This document shows, piece after piece, positions 22,105 through 34,272 of a DNA stretch of 64,000 nt. This stretch comes from Ambrosia x helenae (taxonomy: Eukaryota > Streptophyta > Magnoliopsida > Asterales > Asteraceae), in NCBI GenBank assembly GCA_030844895.1, contig CM061224.1, forward strand, positions 30,774,102 through 30,838,101, in the 5' to 3' direction. The translations under genes were made by a program, and so were the position numbers. Position 1 is the stretch's first letter. Each line of letters starts with the position of its first letter. The notes beneath the pieces were generated by a model that did no database searches, was not told where the DNA came from, and worked only from the letters and a program-made list of their open reading frames with translations.

Positions 22105-25100
22105 TCAATCCATGTTTAACATACCAATTCTGGAAATCAGATTTGTAAAGGTAGATGTGTCTAAAGCTTTTGTTAACACAGCTGCCAACTGATCCTCTGT
22201 TGGAACATGGTGCAAGGAAATCAAACCTTTTTCATAGCTGTCTCTGACAAAATGATGTCTTATGTCAATGTGTTTGGTTGTGGAATGAGAGACTGGATTC
22301 TTGATGATATTTTAAGCAGCTTGACTGTCCAACATGAGTGGAGTCCTAAGTGCAGTTATACCAAAATCCAGTAGTTGATTTTGAAGCCACATGAGTTGGG
22401 CTGTACAGCTTGCAGCAGCAATGTATTCAGCTTCAGCTGTTGAAGTTGAAACAGCTGCCTGCTTTTTGCTTTGCCATGAAACTAAGGCATTCCCTAGAAA
22501 TTGGCACCCTCCAGATGTGGATTTTCTTGTGGTGTGACAGCCAGCAAAGTCACTATCTGAATAACCTGAAAGCTCAATGTTTCCATTAGCAGGATACCAG
22601 ATACCAAGTGTGGGAGCACCTTTGAGGTATCTGAATATCCTTTTTACAGCAATAAGGTTTGACTTTCTGGGTGAAGCCTGGGATCTGGCACAGACACAGG
22701 TAGCAAACATAATGTCTGGCCTAGATGCAGTTAAGTACAGTAAAGACCCAATCATGCATCTATAGTGTGTTTGATCAACCAGTTCATCCTTGTCATCAAT
22801 AGTGAGCAGCTTGACTGTACTCATGGGTGTACTACATGGCTTACAATCATTCATTTCAAATCTGGTTAATAAATTCTTTACATATTTGTTTTGGTGAATG
22901 AATGTGCCATTTTGCAGTTGTTTCACTTGAAGACCAAGGAAACACTGAAGCCCACCCATGGCACTCATCTCAAACTCTGCTGTCATGAGTTTTCTGAACT
23001 CTTCACACATGTGGTTACATGTGGATCCAAAAATGATGTCATCCACATATATTTGAACAATCATTAAGTGTTTCCCTTTCCATTTAAGAAATAAAGTTTT
23101 GTCATATTTACCTCTTGTGAAGCCAATGGATAAGAGAAATGTGGAGAGAGTTTCATACCAGGGCCTTGGTGCTTGTTTGAGTCCATACAAAGCTTTGTTG
23201 AGCTTGTAGACATAGTCAGGATGGAATGTGTCTTCAAAACCAGGTGGCTGACATACATAGACCTCCTCCTGAATTTTGCCATAAAGGAAAGCACATTTGA
23301 TGTCCATCTGATACACCTTTATGTTGTGGTTGACAGCAAAGGCTAAAAAGAGTCTGATGGCTTCTAGTCTTGCTACAGGAGCAAAAGTCTCATCATAATC
23401 TATTCCTTCTTCTTGTCTGAAGCCTTGAACCACAAGCCTGGCTTTAATCTTGACAACAATGCCCCTTTCATCAGTCTTGTTTTTGAAGACCCACTTTGTT
23501 CCTATAGGACAAACATCTTTAGGAAGTGGTACAAGCTCCCATACTTGTTGTCTTTTGAATTGAAGGAGTTCTTCTTGCATGGCTTCTACCCAACTGTTGT
23601 CTTTCAGTGTCTCTTGGTACTTCACAGGTTGTGTGAGGGATAAGAAACCTGCAAAAAGACAGATATTTGAGGATTGGCTTCTTGTGAGCACACCCTCTCT
23701 GATGTTGCCAACGATCTGGTCTGGTGGATGAGCTCTTAAGTAAATAAGATCTCCCTGATATGGAACAATGGCATTTTGAGGTGATGGACAGAGGTTTGGT
23801 GACTCTGTTGGTGTAACATCTGTTGGTACTTCTGTAGTGCCATCAGATGTTTGGAATGGTAATGGAGGAATGGGTCCAAGTGGTGCGAAACTTGACTGAC
23901 TTTTGTCAACAGATAATTGACTTTTGTCAACAGATGATTGGTCAGTGGTTATGAGGGGTGAAGCAGTGGTTTGAGGATAAGACTGGCCAACAGTGGTTGA
24001 CACAGCTGTGGCAGAGTTTTGACAATTGTCTTGAACAGCTGCTTCCTCTGATGCAGAATAGATTTTGTAGTGACTGGGGATCACAACATCTGTTCTGTAA
24101 TCTTGTTGTGGAGACTGTGGAATACCTGCATTGTTAGCTTTAACAGTGATATCTTCAAATTTGAATTTATCTAAATCAAATAGTTTAGTAGGGTTTGCAG
24201 GGATTTTAAGAGATGAAAGTTCATTGAACTTTACATTCAGAGTTTCTTCTATTGTCTTAGTCCTTGTGTTAAACACTTTATAGGCCTTGGCAGTAGAGGA
24301 ATATCCCAGAAAATAACCACAGTCTACTTTGGCTGCAAATTTTGAAATGGAATATTTGAGATTTAAAATGAAACATGGGCAGCCAAAGATTTTGAAGAAT
24401 GAAATTAATGGTTTGATTTTGAACAAAATTTCATAAGCAGTTTTTTGATGTCTAGGGTTGATCAAAACTCTGTTTTGAACATAGCAAGCAGTGTTTACAG
24501 CCTCTGCCCAAAAGGACAGTGGCAAACCAGAATCTGCTAGCATGGTTCTTGCAGCTTCTATAAGAGTTCTATTTTTCCTCTCAACCACCCCATTTTGTTC
24601 TGGTGTTCTTGGGATGCTGAACTGCCTCACAATCCCTTTTGACACACAGAAGTCATCCAACTCCTTATTTTTAAACTATGTTCCATTGTCACTCCTGAAG
24701 ACTTTTACTGGCAAGTCATATTGCTTTTCAACTTTGGTGACAAAGTCCTTCAATATACCTGCAGTCTCATCCTTAGAATGTAAAAAGTAAGTCCATGTAA
24801 ACCTAGAAAAATCATCAACTATGACAAGACAAAATCTCTTTCTTCTTAGACTCATGATTTTAACAGGGCCAAACAAGTCCATGTGCAACAATTGTAGACA
24901 CTGACTGGTTTTGGACTCATCAATGGATTTGTAAGAGCTTTTATGTTGTTTCCCTTTTAAACAAGAAACACAATGCTCATCACATTTAAATTCTTTTGAT
25001 GGTAAACCTCTGACAAGGCTTTGTTTGGAGAGTGTGTTGATAGTATTAAGGTTGGTGTGACCCAATCTCCTATGCCACAATTCTGTCTCCTTAGTGGAGG

Positions 25101-25548
25101 CAGCAGAAAATAGACAGACATTTGCCATAGGATTGTCCTTTAACATATCAACAACATACACATTGCCACTTCTATGAGCAACAAGTTGTGCTTTGCTCTC
25201 AGCAATAATGGTATCAATCTTTTTCACCACTTCTGGCCCAATAATCTTACAAGTTTTCTTTGTGAAAAATGAGCCATAACCTTTGTCACTCATTTGTGAG
25301 ACACTCAGAAGATTAAACTTGAGATTATCAATAAGATTGACATTTTCAAACTTGAGTTTTCTAGCTTGTATAGTCCCTGAACCCAACACCTTACCTTTAG
25401 AATCATTACCAAAGGATATATCACCCCCTCCATGAGCCAAGAAGTCCAGAAGAAGGGCTCTACATCCTGTCATGTGCCTGGAGCCTCCACTATCTACATA
25501 CCAAAGACTATCTAAACAAGCAGAAGCTCCCTGCACATCAGTAAATGA
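22105..25548 (-). pseudogene. pol of Sirevirus D (protease, integrase, RT, RNase H), two nonsense codons
   Basis: A single reading frame from just after the gag TAA to the stop at 22105-22107. The order is protease (WYVDSGGSRHMTG, near 25495), pre-integrase zinc finger (WHRRLGH, CVSCLKGKQHKSS), integrase (MDLFGP, RSDNGT, NGVVERKNR), linker, RT (FAPVARLEAIRLF, LYGLKQAPR, YVDDIIFGS) and RNase H (SDSDFAGC, STAEAEYIAA, LDSQAA). A GAG-to-TAG change at 24676-24678, right after RSDNGT, truncates the integrase. TAA at 22312-22314 interrupts RNase H just before the conserved KHIDIRHHFVRD region. All expected motifs are otherwise present. Confidence 0.93.
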
Positions 25549-28500
25549 TTAGTTTTGGTGAGTGTCCAAAGCCAAGTTGGCTTTGGATGGGTCCTCAGAC
25601 CTTTCAGACTCAAGCTTTGGAAGATGATCAGTGGTTTGGACCAATTTTTGAATTAAGGTCAACAACTGCTGCTGGCCATTTGCCAGTGCTTGGATGTCAA
25701 CACTTGGGGCAGCAGTTGTTTGATCACTTCCTGACAGATGATAATACCCATATGGATTTCTGTTCACTCTTGGTTTAGAGGGTCTTTTAGGCTCCTCATA
25801 AACATGTGGCAGACTGTGACATGAAGGTTGACCATAACCTCTTGGGTATTTGCTTGTGGGTGGAGCATCTGTTACTTGGACATCTCTAGAAGCAGATGTT
25901 TCAAGCCTTTTTGTAACAGATGTTTGGACAGGGGTGAAGGTCTGTTTGGGCTTTCCTTTTGAAGTACTAACCACAGGGTTTGCAAGAGTTTTGGCTTTGT
26001 ATTCTTGTATTTTAACATCAAAATTTTTGAGATACAAGCACTCTTTCGTCTTGTGATTCTTTTTCCCACATATTGAGCATGTGGCTTTGGAATCACATTC
26101 ACTTGTTCCTTTGTTAATGTCATATGCTTTTAGAAGAAAACAGTTTTTGGTGACATGATTCTTCTTTTCACAGAAACCACAGAACAAGTTGACAGTCTTT
26201 TCTTTCTTCTTCCCCTTTTCAGCCTTCTTTTCAGCAGATGTTTGAGCATCTGCTGAAAGATTTTTCAGGGGAATGACTTTGGCCAAGGGAATGACCTTTG
26301 CCTGAGGAGCTGTCTTTCCCTCAGGTGTTTTAAAATCAACAGGTTTGAAATTCTCAAGAGTATCACACTCATCAGACCAAGTAGGTTTAAATTCATACTT
26401 TTCAAGTTCAGTAAAAGATGAGGAACCTTCTGGTTTTTCAAGAACAATTTTCTTACCATTTGGTTCAGTGATTTTAATCTCTTGACCCTGCAGGTTTGTT
26501 GGTATTACCTCAACAGACTTTTGACTCTTTTTGTCAGTGTTTTCAAAAGCTGGAGCAGTGGTTTCAAAACCAAAGCCAAACTTCACATGACTTTTAGTTT
26601 GTTTGTTGAGTAACATTTCAAAACCTCTACATGATTCCACCCATTTCTCACATTCAACTTGGGTGGACTCTAGCTCACTTTTACAACTTTGATATTTTGC
26701 TATCATAGTTTGGAGCTGGTCTTTGGTTATAGTTGCTTCATGTTTTAAGCTGCTTATTTCAGATTCTTTTGCAGTTAAACTTGTTTTTAAAACTTTTGTA
26801 AGTTTTTCAAATTTAACTTCATCATCCAAAATTTTCTTTCTAAGGTTTTCATTCACCTCTTTGATGTTAGCAAATGCTATTACACATTTGTCAGAACACA
26901 ACTCTTTAAGAATTTGGGGAGATACCTTAGCAGCAGCCATCAATGCACAATCACACTTGCACTCACAGTCATCAGATGCACCCAGGGGTCTGTGAGATTC
27001 ACAACCTCTTCTTCAGGCTTTTCACCTGTAACAACTTCACTAACAACATCATCAGTCACAACATCAGATTCAGTTACCACCTCCTCAGATTCTATCTTAT
27101 CCACCATGGCCATGAAACAAAAATTTTCTGGTTCATTTTCAGCTTTGGCAACTAGTGCAAAATTTTCATCTGTTAGCTCATCAGGTAGACTGCTCCAATC
27201 AACAAAGCCTTGTGTAAAGAAGCTCTGTTGACTGGTCTCTGCAGGAGCAGAGGATGAAGCAACAGTCGTTTGCACAGGTGCTTGAGCAACATGTGTTTGC
27301 ACATAGTGGATCTGAGGAACAGTGGTTTGGACATACTGGACAGGAACAGTGTTTGAGGACTGTGCAAAATGAGCAGTGTTTTGCACATTTGGTCCAGGGG
27401 CATTATAGGAATTCTGATAAGTGTTGGTCTGTGGTCTTTGATTTGGATAGGTTATCATAGGTGTACCATGTTGACCCCTACACTCCCTAGCAAAATGACC
27501 AAACCTATGACATTTGTAACACTTTATCTTTGATTTATCCAACCCAATTTTAGATCTGCCAGTTAACCCTGGAAACCTTCTCCCAGTTTTCTTGTAAAAA
27601 TTATTAGTTCTTACACTGAGAAGGGCCAATTGGTGCATAATGTCCATTTCCTCCAAATCATCAGGGTCAAAGTATTTCAGGTCATCATACTCAAAGGATA
27701 TATTGTCAGATGCCTGGATATCACCACCACTTGCTGTGAAAGCATAGTTTGGTGAATAAGAATCAGAGTTAAAACCTGAGTTAAAACCTGAAGTTATGTC
27801 AATGAAATGATCATAACTCTGATCCTTAGTGTTTCCAGGCACCTCATCATGACCCAAAAGTGTTGTATTCCCAAATACATAGTCATCAGACACTTTTCTA
27901 GAGTCCTGGAGCTTCTTTTTCTGGTTAAGCTCTCTCTCATAGGTCAAGAGCTTACCATGAAGCTGGGTCAGTGATAGGTCTTTAAATCCAATTGAGTTTC
28001 TCATCACAATAGCAATAGTGTCCCATTTGTCTGGTAATGATCTTAAAAACCTATGGTTTAAGGTTGAATGAGGATAAGTAAGACCAACCAATTTTAGTTC
28101 ACTAATTAAGCAATTAAACCTCTCAAACTGTTGAGTTAATGACTCTCCTTTGACATGACTGAATGTTTCATATTGTTGGTTAAGTATTTCACGATTGTTT
28201 TCAATAACCTCCTCAGTCCCACCAAACTGTTCTTTCAGTGCATCCCACAACTCCTTTGCACTGTTACAGTGTAACAACCCAGCATATATATCATTGGGTA
28301 GAGCCATGGCCACAATACTGAAGGCCTTAGCATCTAGCTCAATTTTCTGAAAATCCTGGTCGGAGTAGTTTTCAAGTTTCTTTGGCTCAAACACCTTGGG
28401 ATCTTCAGTACTCGGCACAGTCGGAACATGTGGTCCGAAGATAACCGACTTCCAACACCCAGTGTTTTGTTGAGCTAGAACATGGCTCATCCGACGTTGC

Positions 28501-28583
28501 AAGATATTGTATTCAGATCTGACAAGCATCGGTGGCTTGTTGTTCGTGCCAGTGTTATGTGGATCGTGATTGATTGAAGCCAT
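25549..28583 (-). pseudogene. gag of Sirevirus D, full length with one frameshift
   Basis: Starts at the ATG at 28583 (MASINHDPHN), preceded by 5' leader. The N-terminal half has the UBN2-type capsid region (ELWDALKEQF, LRSLPDKWD) and knuckle CYKCHRFGHFARECR. A one-base indel near 26990 moves the frame, which then runs through a probable coiled coil (about 26900-26580) and two more knuckles, CGFCEKKNHVTKNC and CSICGKKNHKTKEC. The protein ends DTHQN at a TAA (25549-25551). Pol continues in the same frame after that stop. Three knuckles against two in A/B is a family difference. Confidence 0.9.
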
Positions 28584-28731
28584 TCTCTGATTTTTCAAAA
28601 AACAAAGTCTGTTTAAAAACGGTTGAAACGAAATTAAACTATTACTCTGTTTTCAATCTAACAGACAAACGATATCAATAATTGTGAGCTGATTATTAAA
28701 TTGATTTGTTAGATCGAATTTAATTGACCAA

Positions 28732-28743
28732 GCTCTGATACCA
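28732..28743 (-). other. Primer binding site of D (initiator Met tRNA)
   Basis: On the minus strand TGGTATCAGAGC lies two bases inside the 5' LTR. This is the standard complement to the 3' end of plant initiator methionine tRNA used by Ty1/copia elements. Confidence 0.95.
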
Positions 28744-28745
28744 AT

Positions 28746-29454
28746 TGTTAGGATCTGAGTTTGATTGTTTTGATTGTTTAACTAAATATGGTAATAATGA
28801 AATGAAAATAGAATGAAAGTGCAGCGGAATAATAAACTGTTAATCAAAACCAGAGAGTAAATGTTTTCAGATCGAAAGCTTTCATTTATCTAAAAGTTTA
28901 CAATCGTACAATTACTCCCCCTCAGCCTGATCACACAGTTGTTTGTCTGAGAGAATGTTTGTGTGTGTGATGCAATAGAACAGTACAAGCACTATTCTAT
29001 TTATAGACAGACTCAAAGCACTGATGACCTAAGCTGACGTCACCTAAGACAGTGACCTCTAACAGAATAACAAACATAAAACATCTGCCTATTACAAACT
29101 ACTGTTACATTGAAAGCACTGATAGTAAACATCTGTTGTAGATAAACTCTGATGGTCTTGTATCCACTGCTGGAGCCTAAGTGCTGTTGGTTCCAGCAGT
29201 GCTTTGGTCTTCAGTACTTGTTTCAGCAGTTGTTCTTTATCAGACCTTTGGTCAGCAGTTGTTCTTCATCAGTTGTTTGTTCAGCAGTCCTTTGTATCAG
29301 CAGTTGTTAAGCAGTTGTTTGGATAGAACAGTTGTTAGAGTCAACAGTCTTTTGGGAGAAGTAAGTTGTAAAGACTGTTTATTCAAAGGATCAAACTGTT
29401 AGCATATTTTGGCTTTCTAATCATCTATTCTTCTCCAGGTCAGCAGACCCAACA
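28746..29454 (-). repeat. 5' LTR of Sirevirus D
   Basis: 709 bp, direct repeat of 16866-17574. I count five substitutions across the full length (near 28824, 28850, 28994, 29200 and 29364) and no indels, indicating a recent insertion. It carries the same TGACGTCA and TATA arrangement. Confidence 0.97.
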
Positions 29455-29459
29455 ACAAC

Positions 29460-30267
29460 AATCAAATGGAACTTTTATACATCAATCAAAATATGTTAAA
29501 GAATTATTAAACAAATTTTCTTTACAAGACTGTAAATCATGTTCCACTCCCATGACACCAACCACACAAGTTAAACCAGATGATCAAGGAAAACAGGTTG
29601 ATCAAACCATGTATAGATGTATGATAGGTTCCCTTTTATATCTAACAGCTTCTAGACCAGATATTATGTTTTCAACATGTGTCTGTGCTAGATATCAATC
29701 AGCCCTAGGGAATCACACCTCATTGCAGTCAAAAGAATCTTCAGATATCTGAAAGGAACTCCAACTCTTGGAATTTGGTATCCTGCTTCAAGCAATACCA
29801 AGTTATTAGCTTTTTCAGATAGTGACTATGCAGGGTGTAAAATGTCAAGAAAATCAACATCTGGTGGTTGTCAATTCTTGGGAAACTGTCTAGTGTCCTG
29901 GCAATCAAAGAAACAAACATCTGTTGCAACTTCAACTGCTGAAGCTGAATACATTGCAGCTGCAAGTTGTACATCACAGATACAATGGCTCCAATATCAA
30001 CTTCTTGATTATGGAATCAAAGAGACCAAGACACCATTGCTTGTAGACAGCAAATCTGCCATTAGCATCATTCAAAATCCTGTTCAGTTTTCAAAGACTA
30101 AACACATTGAAATCAGGTATCATTTCATAAGAGATTGGTATGAAAAAGGCAAGATTGAAGTGAAACATGTAGCAACAGCTAATCAAATAGCTGACATATT
30201 CACTAAACCCCTTGACACATCAACATTTTAGAAGTTAGTATCCATGCTTGAGATGCTAAATTTGTAA
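29460..30267 (+). pseudogene. pol of Sirevirus B, 3' part (RT end and RNase H)
   Basis: Continuation of the pol frame cut by element D, starting NGTFIHQSKYVKELL. RT end motif TASRPDIMF is near 29650. A small deletion near 29702 (A has one more base) shifts frame. RNase H then reads YAGCKMSRKSTSGGC, STAEAEYIAA and VDSKSAISII. The CAG that is a stop in A is intact here, but TAG at 30229-30231 ends the ORF early; the natural stop after GMLNL-like sequence is at 30265-30267. Confidence 0.9.
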
Positions 30268-30760
30268 GTGTTTCTCTTTACTTTTCTACACATATTTTTT
30301 ATTTTTCACTTACATCTGTTTTCAAAATTGAAAAACTTCTGAAAAACAAACAAGAGAGAACTACTGATGAACAAAACATCAGTATGGGGATATTTTCTGA
30401 AAAGTGATTAACTTCTGATAAAACAACCTTCAGAAGTTATGAATAAAGTATTTATAAAGTATTTCTCATCAGCTGTTCAAAACTACTGAAGAGAAAGTGG
30501 GAACTACTGATGAAAATAATTCTTCATCAGCAGTTTAGTCAAAAAGGGCAAATCAGACTTTTCCCACATCAGAAGTTTGACCTAGGCGGTTTAAAACTTC
30601 TGATAAAGAAGTTCTGACCTAGGCGGTTTAAAAACTTCTGATAAATACCTTTTCCAACACTTATCCATTCAAAAAGCAAAAATTCCTCCTTCTCTCTCAA
30701 GAAAGCTCTCAAACCCTGAACTTGCAAAAACACTGTTCGATTCATACACACACAACCCAC
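30268..30760 (+). repeat. pol-aORF spacer of B, motif-rich
   Basis: Noncoding, homologous to 6086-6580 of A without the duplication. Repeated AACTTCTGATAA, AACTACTGATGA, CTTCAGAAGTT and CATCAGCAGTT occur in both orientations, and CCTAGGCGGTTTAAAA occurs twice (near 30580 and 30610). It ends in a short leader before the aORF ATG at 30761. Confidence 0.85.
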
Positions 30761-33700
30761 ATGGCTTTAGTTCATAAACAGGGACACAATCTTAGAGCCT
30801 ACTTAGAAAAACAAGAAGGCTGGTCCCAATACTATGAGATCATTGATCTCGTCGTCAAATCCCAATATTTCACCGCTCTCACAATAGACCCACCAATACA
30901 TCCTGAAACTCTCAATGAGTTCTGGGCTAACGCTGAGACAGTGATGGTGCACGATGAGGTTATCTCTCTCAACTCAACAATCAAAGGGAGACAAATGGCC
31001 ATCACACCGGCCACACTTGCAAACAGACTGGGGTTGAATGATGTGAATGCCCCTGAAAAGTTTGAAAACTCTGCAATCCACCTAACCATGACTGAATGTG
31101 GTTATCAAGGTACTCTCTCACAAGCTACCATCTTTAAAAAGTATTTTGAACCAAAATACAAACTTTTGTTTCATTATATAATTATGTGTTTGAGTCCTAA
31201 AACAGGGTCTTATGACCAGATGCCTTCAACCTTTCAACCAATTTTTCATTCAATAGTAAATGAAACAAATTACAGGGCATCAAAACTTTTCTTTAATGAG
31301 TTGGTGTTACATCATAATAACACTAAAAAGAAGTTTTTGTTATATCCAAGGTTCATTATGCAATGCAGAATCAAAGAATTGGGTGATGAGGTGCTTGTGG
31401 GTAAAACTGAAATTTTGAAACCCTTAACCTCACAAGCATACTCTAGGCACAACAAACAGGCTGCCTGGCCAGAAGATGACCAAGGGGAACCAGGACCAGT
31501 CCCCATGGAACCCTCATCTTCCAAACCTACACCCCCAAAGGCCAAGAAACCCAAGGTACAAAAACAAAAACCCACCAAACAAAAAAAGAAAAGCTGTTCA
31601 GGAGGTTGAGATGCCTGAACAACCTATTGTGTAATCTGCACTTCTTAAAGATGTGAATGAAACATCCTCTCAGTCTCATCCTTCTCAAACCCCACCAAGA
31701 GCACCAATCACAATTCTTTTCAAAAGAAAAAGACTTAAGAAAACCATTCCTATTGATGCTTCTTTTGAAACTGCTGAACCCACTGCCCAAACTATTGAAC
31801 CAGCACCCCAACTTTCTGAACTTGATTTTGAAATAGCCAAACTTCTCTCTGGGCTAAAAGAGAAAGTCCCATCTATACATGTCAGTCCCCAACAACCACA
31901 TCAAACAAGGGACATAGCCTCAGAATTTGACATGGATGTGGACACTCAAAGCCCTAACCAAAGAGATGAGGATGAACCAGGGTCTCTAAGCCCAAACTTA
32001 GAAACTCTTGGTACTTTTGAGGCTGCTACTACTCATTTACCACCCAGTGGTGGATCTGAGGAAAGAAGCAACATAGCTAAGACCTCAACTGTGGCAGCTA
32101 CTGATGAAGGCTTAATGCCTGAGGTAGGAAATCCTCTGAACCAAGAAAAAGAGGTACATGAGACAACTGAGTTGGGCTCAGCTCATGATGTAACTGATAC
32201 AGTCCTCATTGAGGATGTAATCAGGGATTCAGATGATTCCATTGACTTGGATGATGTTTCAAAACACCAAACTACTGAATTGACGGCTACAAGTGAAGGT
32301 CCCGCACCTGGTGTATCTATGCTCAAGAAGCTAGTCACACCAAATCAGGTTAAAGTCCACTTAATCCCTGATTCCCCTAGAGTTGCATCTTCTGTACAAC
32401 AAGAAGATCAACAAAAAACACACCCCTCACTACAAATGCCTACCCAATTCCCTGGGCAATCCAGCATAGACATGAACCAGCTATGCAGCCCAGATGGTCC
32501 CTTATACCACATGATGAACACCCTCATCAAAAATCACTTCCAAACATACACAGCTAACTTGGAGCTATCCATAAAGAACCAATTTGGAGTGATACAGACC
32601 AAGATGAATGATCTATTCAACAAGATTGACTTCAACAGCAAACAGATTGCTAATCTTACAGGTCATTTCTCCCAACCTTCAACATCAAAACCTGATGAAG
32701 CCAAAAAGGGGAGAAAACTAAGGAACCTATGGAGCCACTTGAAGCCAGGAAAAAGGCAAGAGTGGCTATCCAAGAAAGAGATCAAAGAAACCAAGCCAGA
32801 AAAGAAAAACTGGCCCAACAATTTGGTGTCTCTATTCAAGAAGTAGAAGATGCTGAAAAGTCTGATGAATCCCAAGGGCACAATGAAGAAACCTCTGATG
32901 GACAAAGTTCTGATGAAGAATCAGAAAGTACTGAAGACAATCCTTCAGTAGTTGACAAACCTTCAGTAGTTGTCAACCCATCAGATGTTAACACTTCCAA
33001 CATTCAATCTACTGAACAAGAGCCTTCCAGATCAACTGAACCTACTCAACCAACTCCTGTTCCTCCTAGGCCTATTACAACAGTTACCACTATGACTGTA
33101 CTAAACCCTTCTCCAATCTCTCAATCAGCAGAAGTTCTTGAGAAGAGTTTAGTGGCAGCTCAGAAGAAAGCCAAGGAAGATCAGATTTGGAAAACTCTGA
33201 AAGAAAGGGATGACTTGGACTTAAGCCTGGATGAAAAGCTACAGGCTTATGAAGCTGAACTTCAAAGGCAGGCTAGCCTAGACAGAATTGCTGAGGAAGA
33301 TAAAAGACATCAACTGATGTCTTATATTACTAAGAACAGCAAGATCAAAGCCCACACATTAAAGAGACTCTCCATGGAAGAGCTGACAAGAAGAGCTCAA
33401 CTTATTGCAGACAAACTTGCAACAAATAAAGATGCAAAAGCCAAGAGAGCTCAGATGATAGAAGAACTAGTAGCTAATGGTTATGGTTCAAAAGCCTCTA
33501 TGTCCAAATGGAATGAAGAAAGATTAATAGACACTTATAGAAAATATAAGGCTGCAAGGGCTGCAAATCCAGAGAAGTTTCAAACTGCTGAAGTACCAAC
33601 TTCAGTAGTTAGAACTTCTGGTGTTCAAAGAAAACCAGCTACTCAAAATAAGAAATCAGAGGAGAATGTGAAGACTGATTTCAGAATGGTACTACTAGAA

Positions 33701-34231
33701 GGAAGTACAGTAGTCCATTCTGACTTTGACATAGAAGAAAAACCTCTGATCACACAATTCAGGGATCCTTCCACCTTTGCCTATCAAATTCAGAAAACCA
33801 TCAAAGACAAACTGCACACTAAGGTAGTTACTGAGCATCATTTGCCAACCTTTCAACTACCTAATGTGATGCAACAAGAACAAGGTAGTGAATCCCACCT
33901 GAGAGTCACTGAAGTTGAAAATATCCAACACTCAGGAGAATCCCAGGGTACCACCATGGTTCCCTACACTTTAGACTTTGACAAGTCTAAAGTACCTATC
34001 ATCAGATGGTCCTTTACTAATAACAAATCAGTACTTGTGACAAGAAGAGATCAGACAAGCAGAGCCTATAAGTCGATGAATGATCTGAAGAAGCTATCAA
34101 CTCAAGACCTTCTTACAATCCAGCATCTAGAACCACAAAAAGGGTCTCTCACTGATGAACAGCTGAACCAGCTGAAGAATTCCATGTTCAAAGGAATATG
34201 GAAAATTGTGAATGACAGAAGAGAACAATAA
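30761..34231 (+). pseudogene. aORF (env-like position) of Sirevirus B, nearly complete
   Basis: Starts MALVHKQGHNLRAYLEKQ at the ATG at 30761 and ends DRREQ at 34229-34231, about 1150 codons. The N-terminal domain (about residues 1-220) has LNEFWANAET, CLSPKTGSYDQM and KKFLLYPRFIMQC, conserved with D and E. A Lys/Pro-rich linker, a Ser/Thr/acidic region and probable coiled coils follow, then a basic C-terminus. Breaks: frameshift in an A-rich run near 31585, TAA at 31632-31634 and a one-G contraction in the A5G4 tract at 32703-32711. In Asteraceae databases such proteins are often named 'synaptobrevin, longin-like'; I see no basis for that. Function unknown. Confidence 0.85.
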
Positions 34232-34261
34232 GGAATTAGTAAGGTTTTGGCTTCATCAATC

Positions 34262-34272
34262 CAGGGGGAGAT
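34262..34272 (+). other. Polypurine tract of element B
   Basis: CAGGGGGAGAT immediately before the 3' LTR, identical to that of element A. Confidence 0.9.

Larger units (their letters stand above)
16861..29459 (-). mobile_element. Sirevirus D (16866-29454), nested in B, TSD ACAAC
   Basis: Full-length element on the minus strand. Both LTRs are 709 bp; I count 5 differences between them (0.7%). The target duplication ACAAC lies at 16861-16865 and 29455-29459. From right to left it holds 5' LTR, PBS, gag, protease-integrase-RT-RNase H, spacer, aORF, polypurine tract and 3' LTR. It is related to A and B in architecture but is a different family: the proteins are clearly diverged and the LTR is unrelated except for its ends and a G5AG tract. 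Despite its youth it has a gag frameshift, two pol nonsense codons and several aORF breaks. Confidence 0.97.

Noticed and set aside
30761..34231. Host synaptobrevin/longin gene
   Set aside because: The label is common in automatic annotation, but the ORF lies between RNase H and PPT of a retrotransposon and has no SNARE or longin motif I can see.
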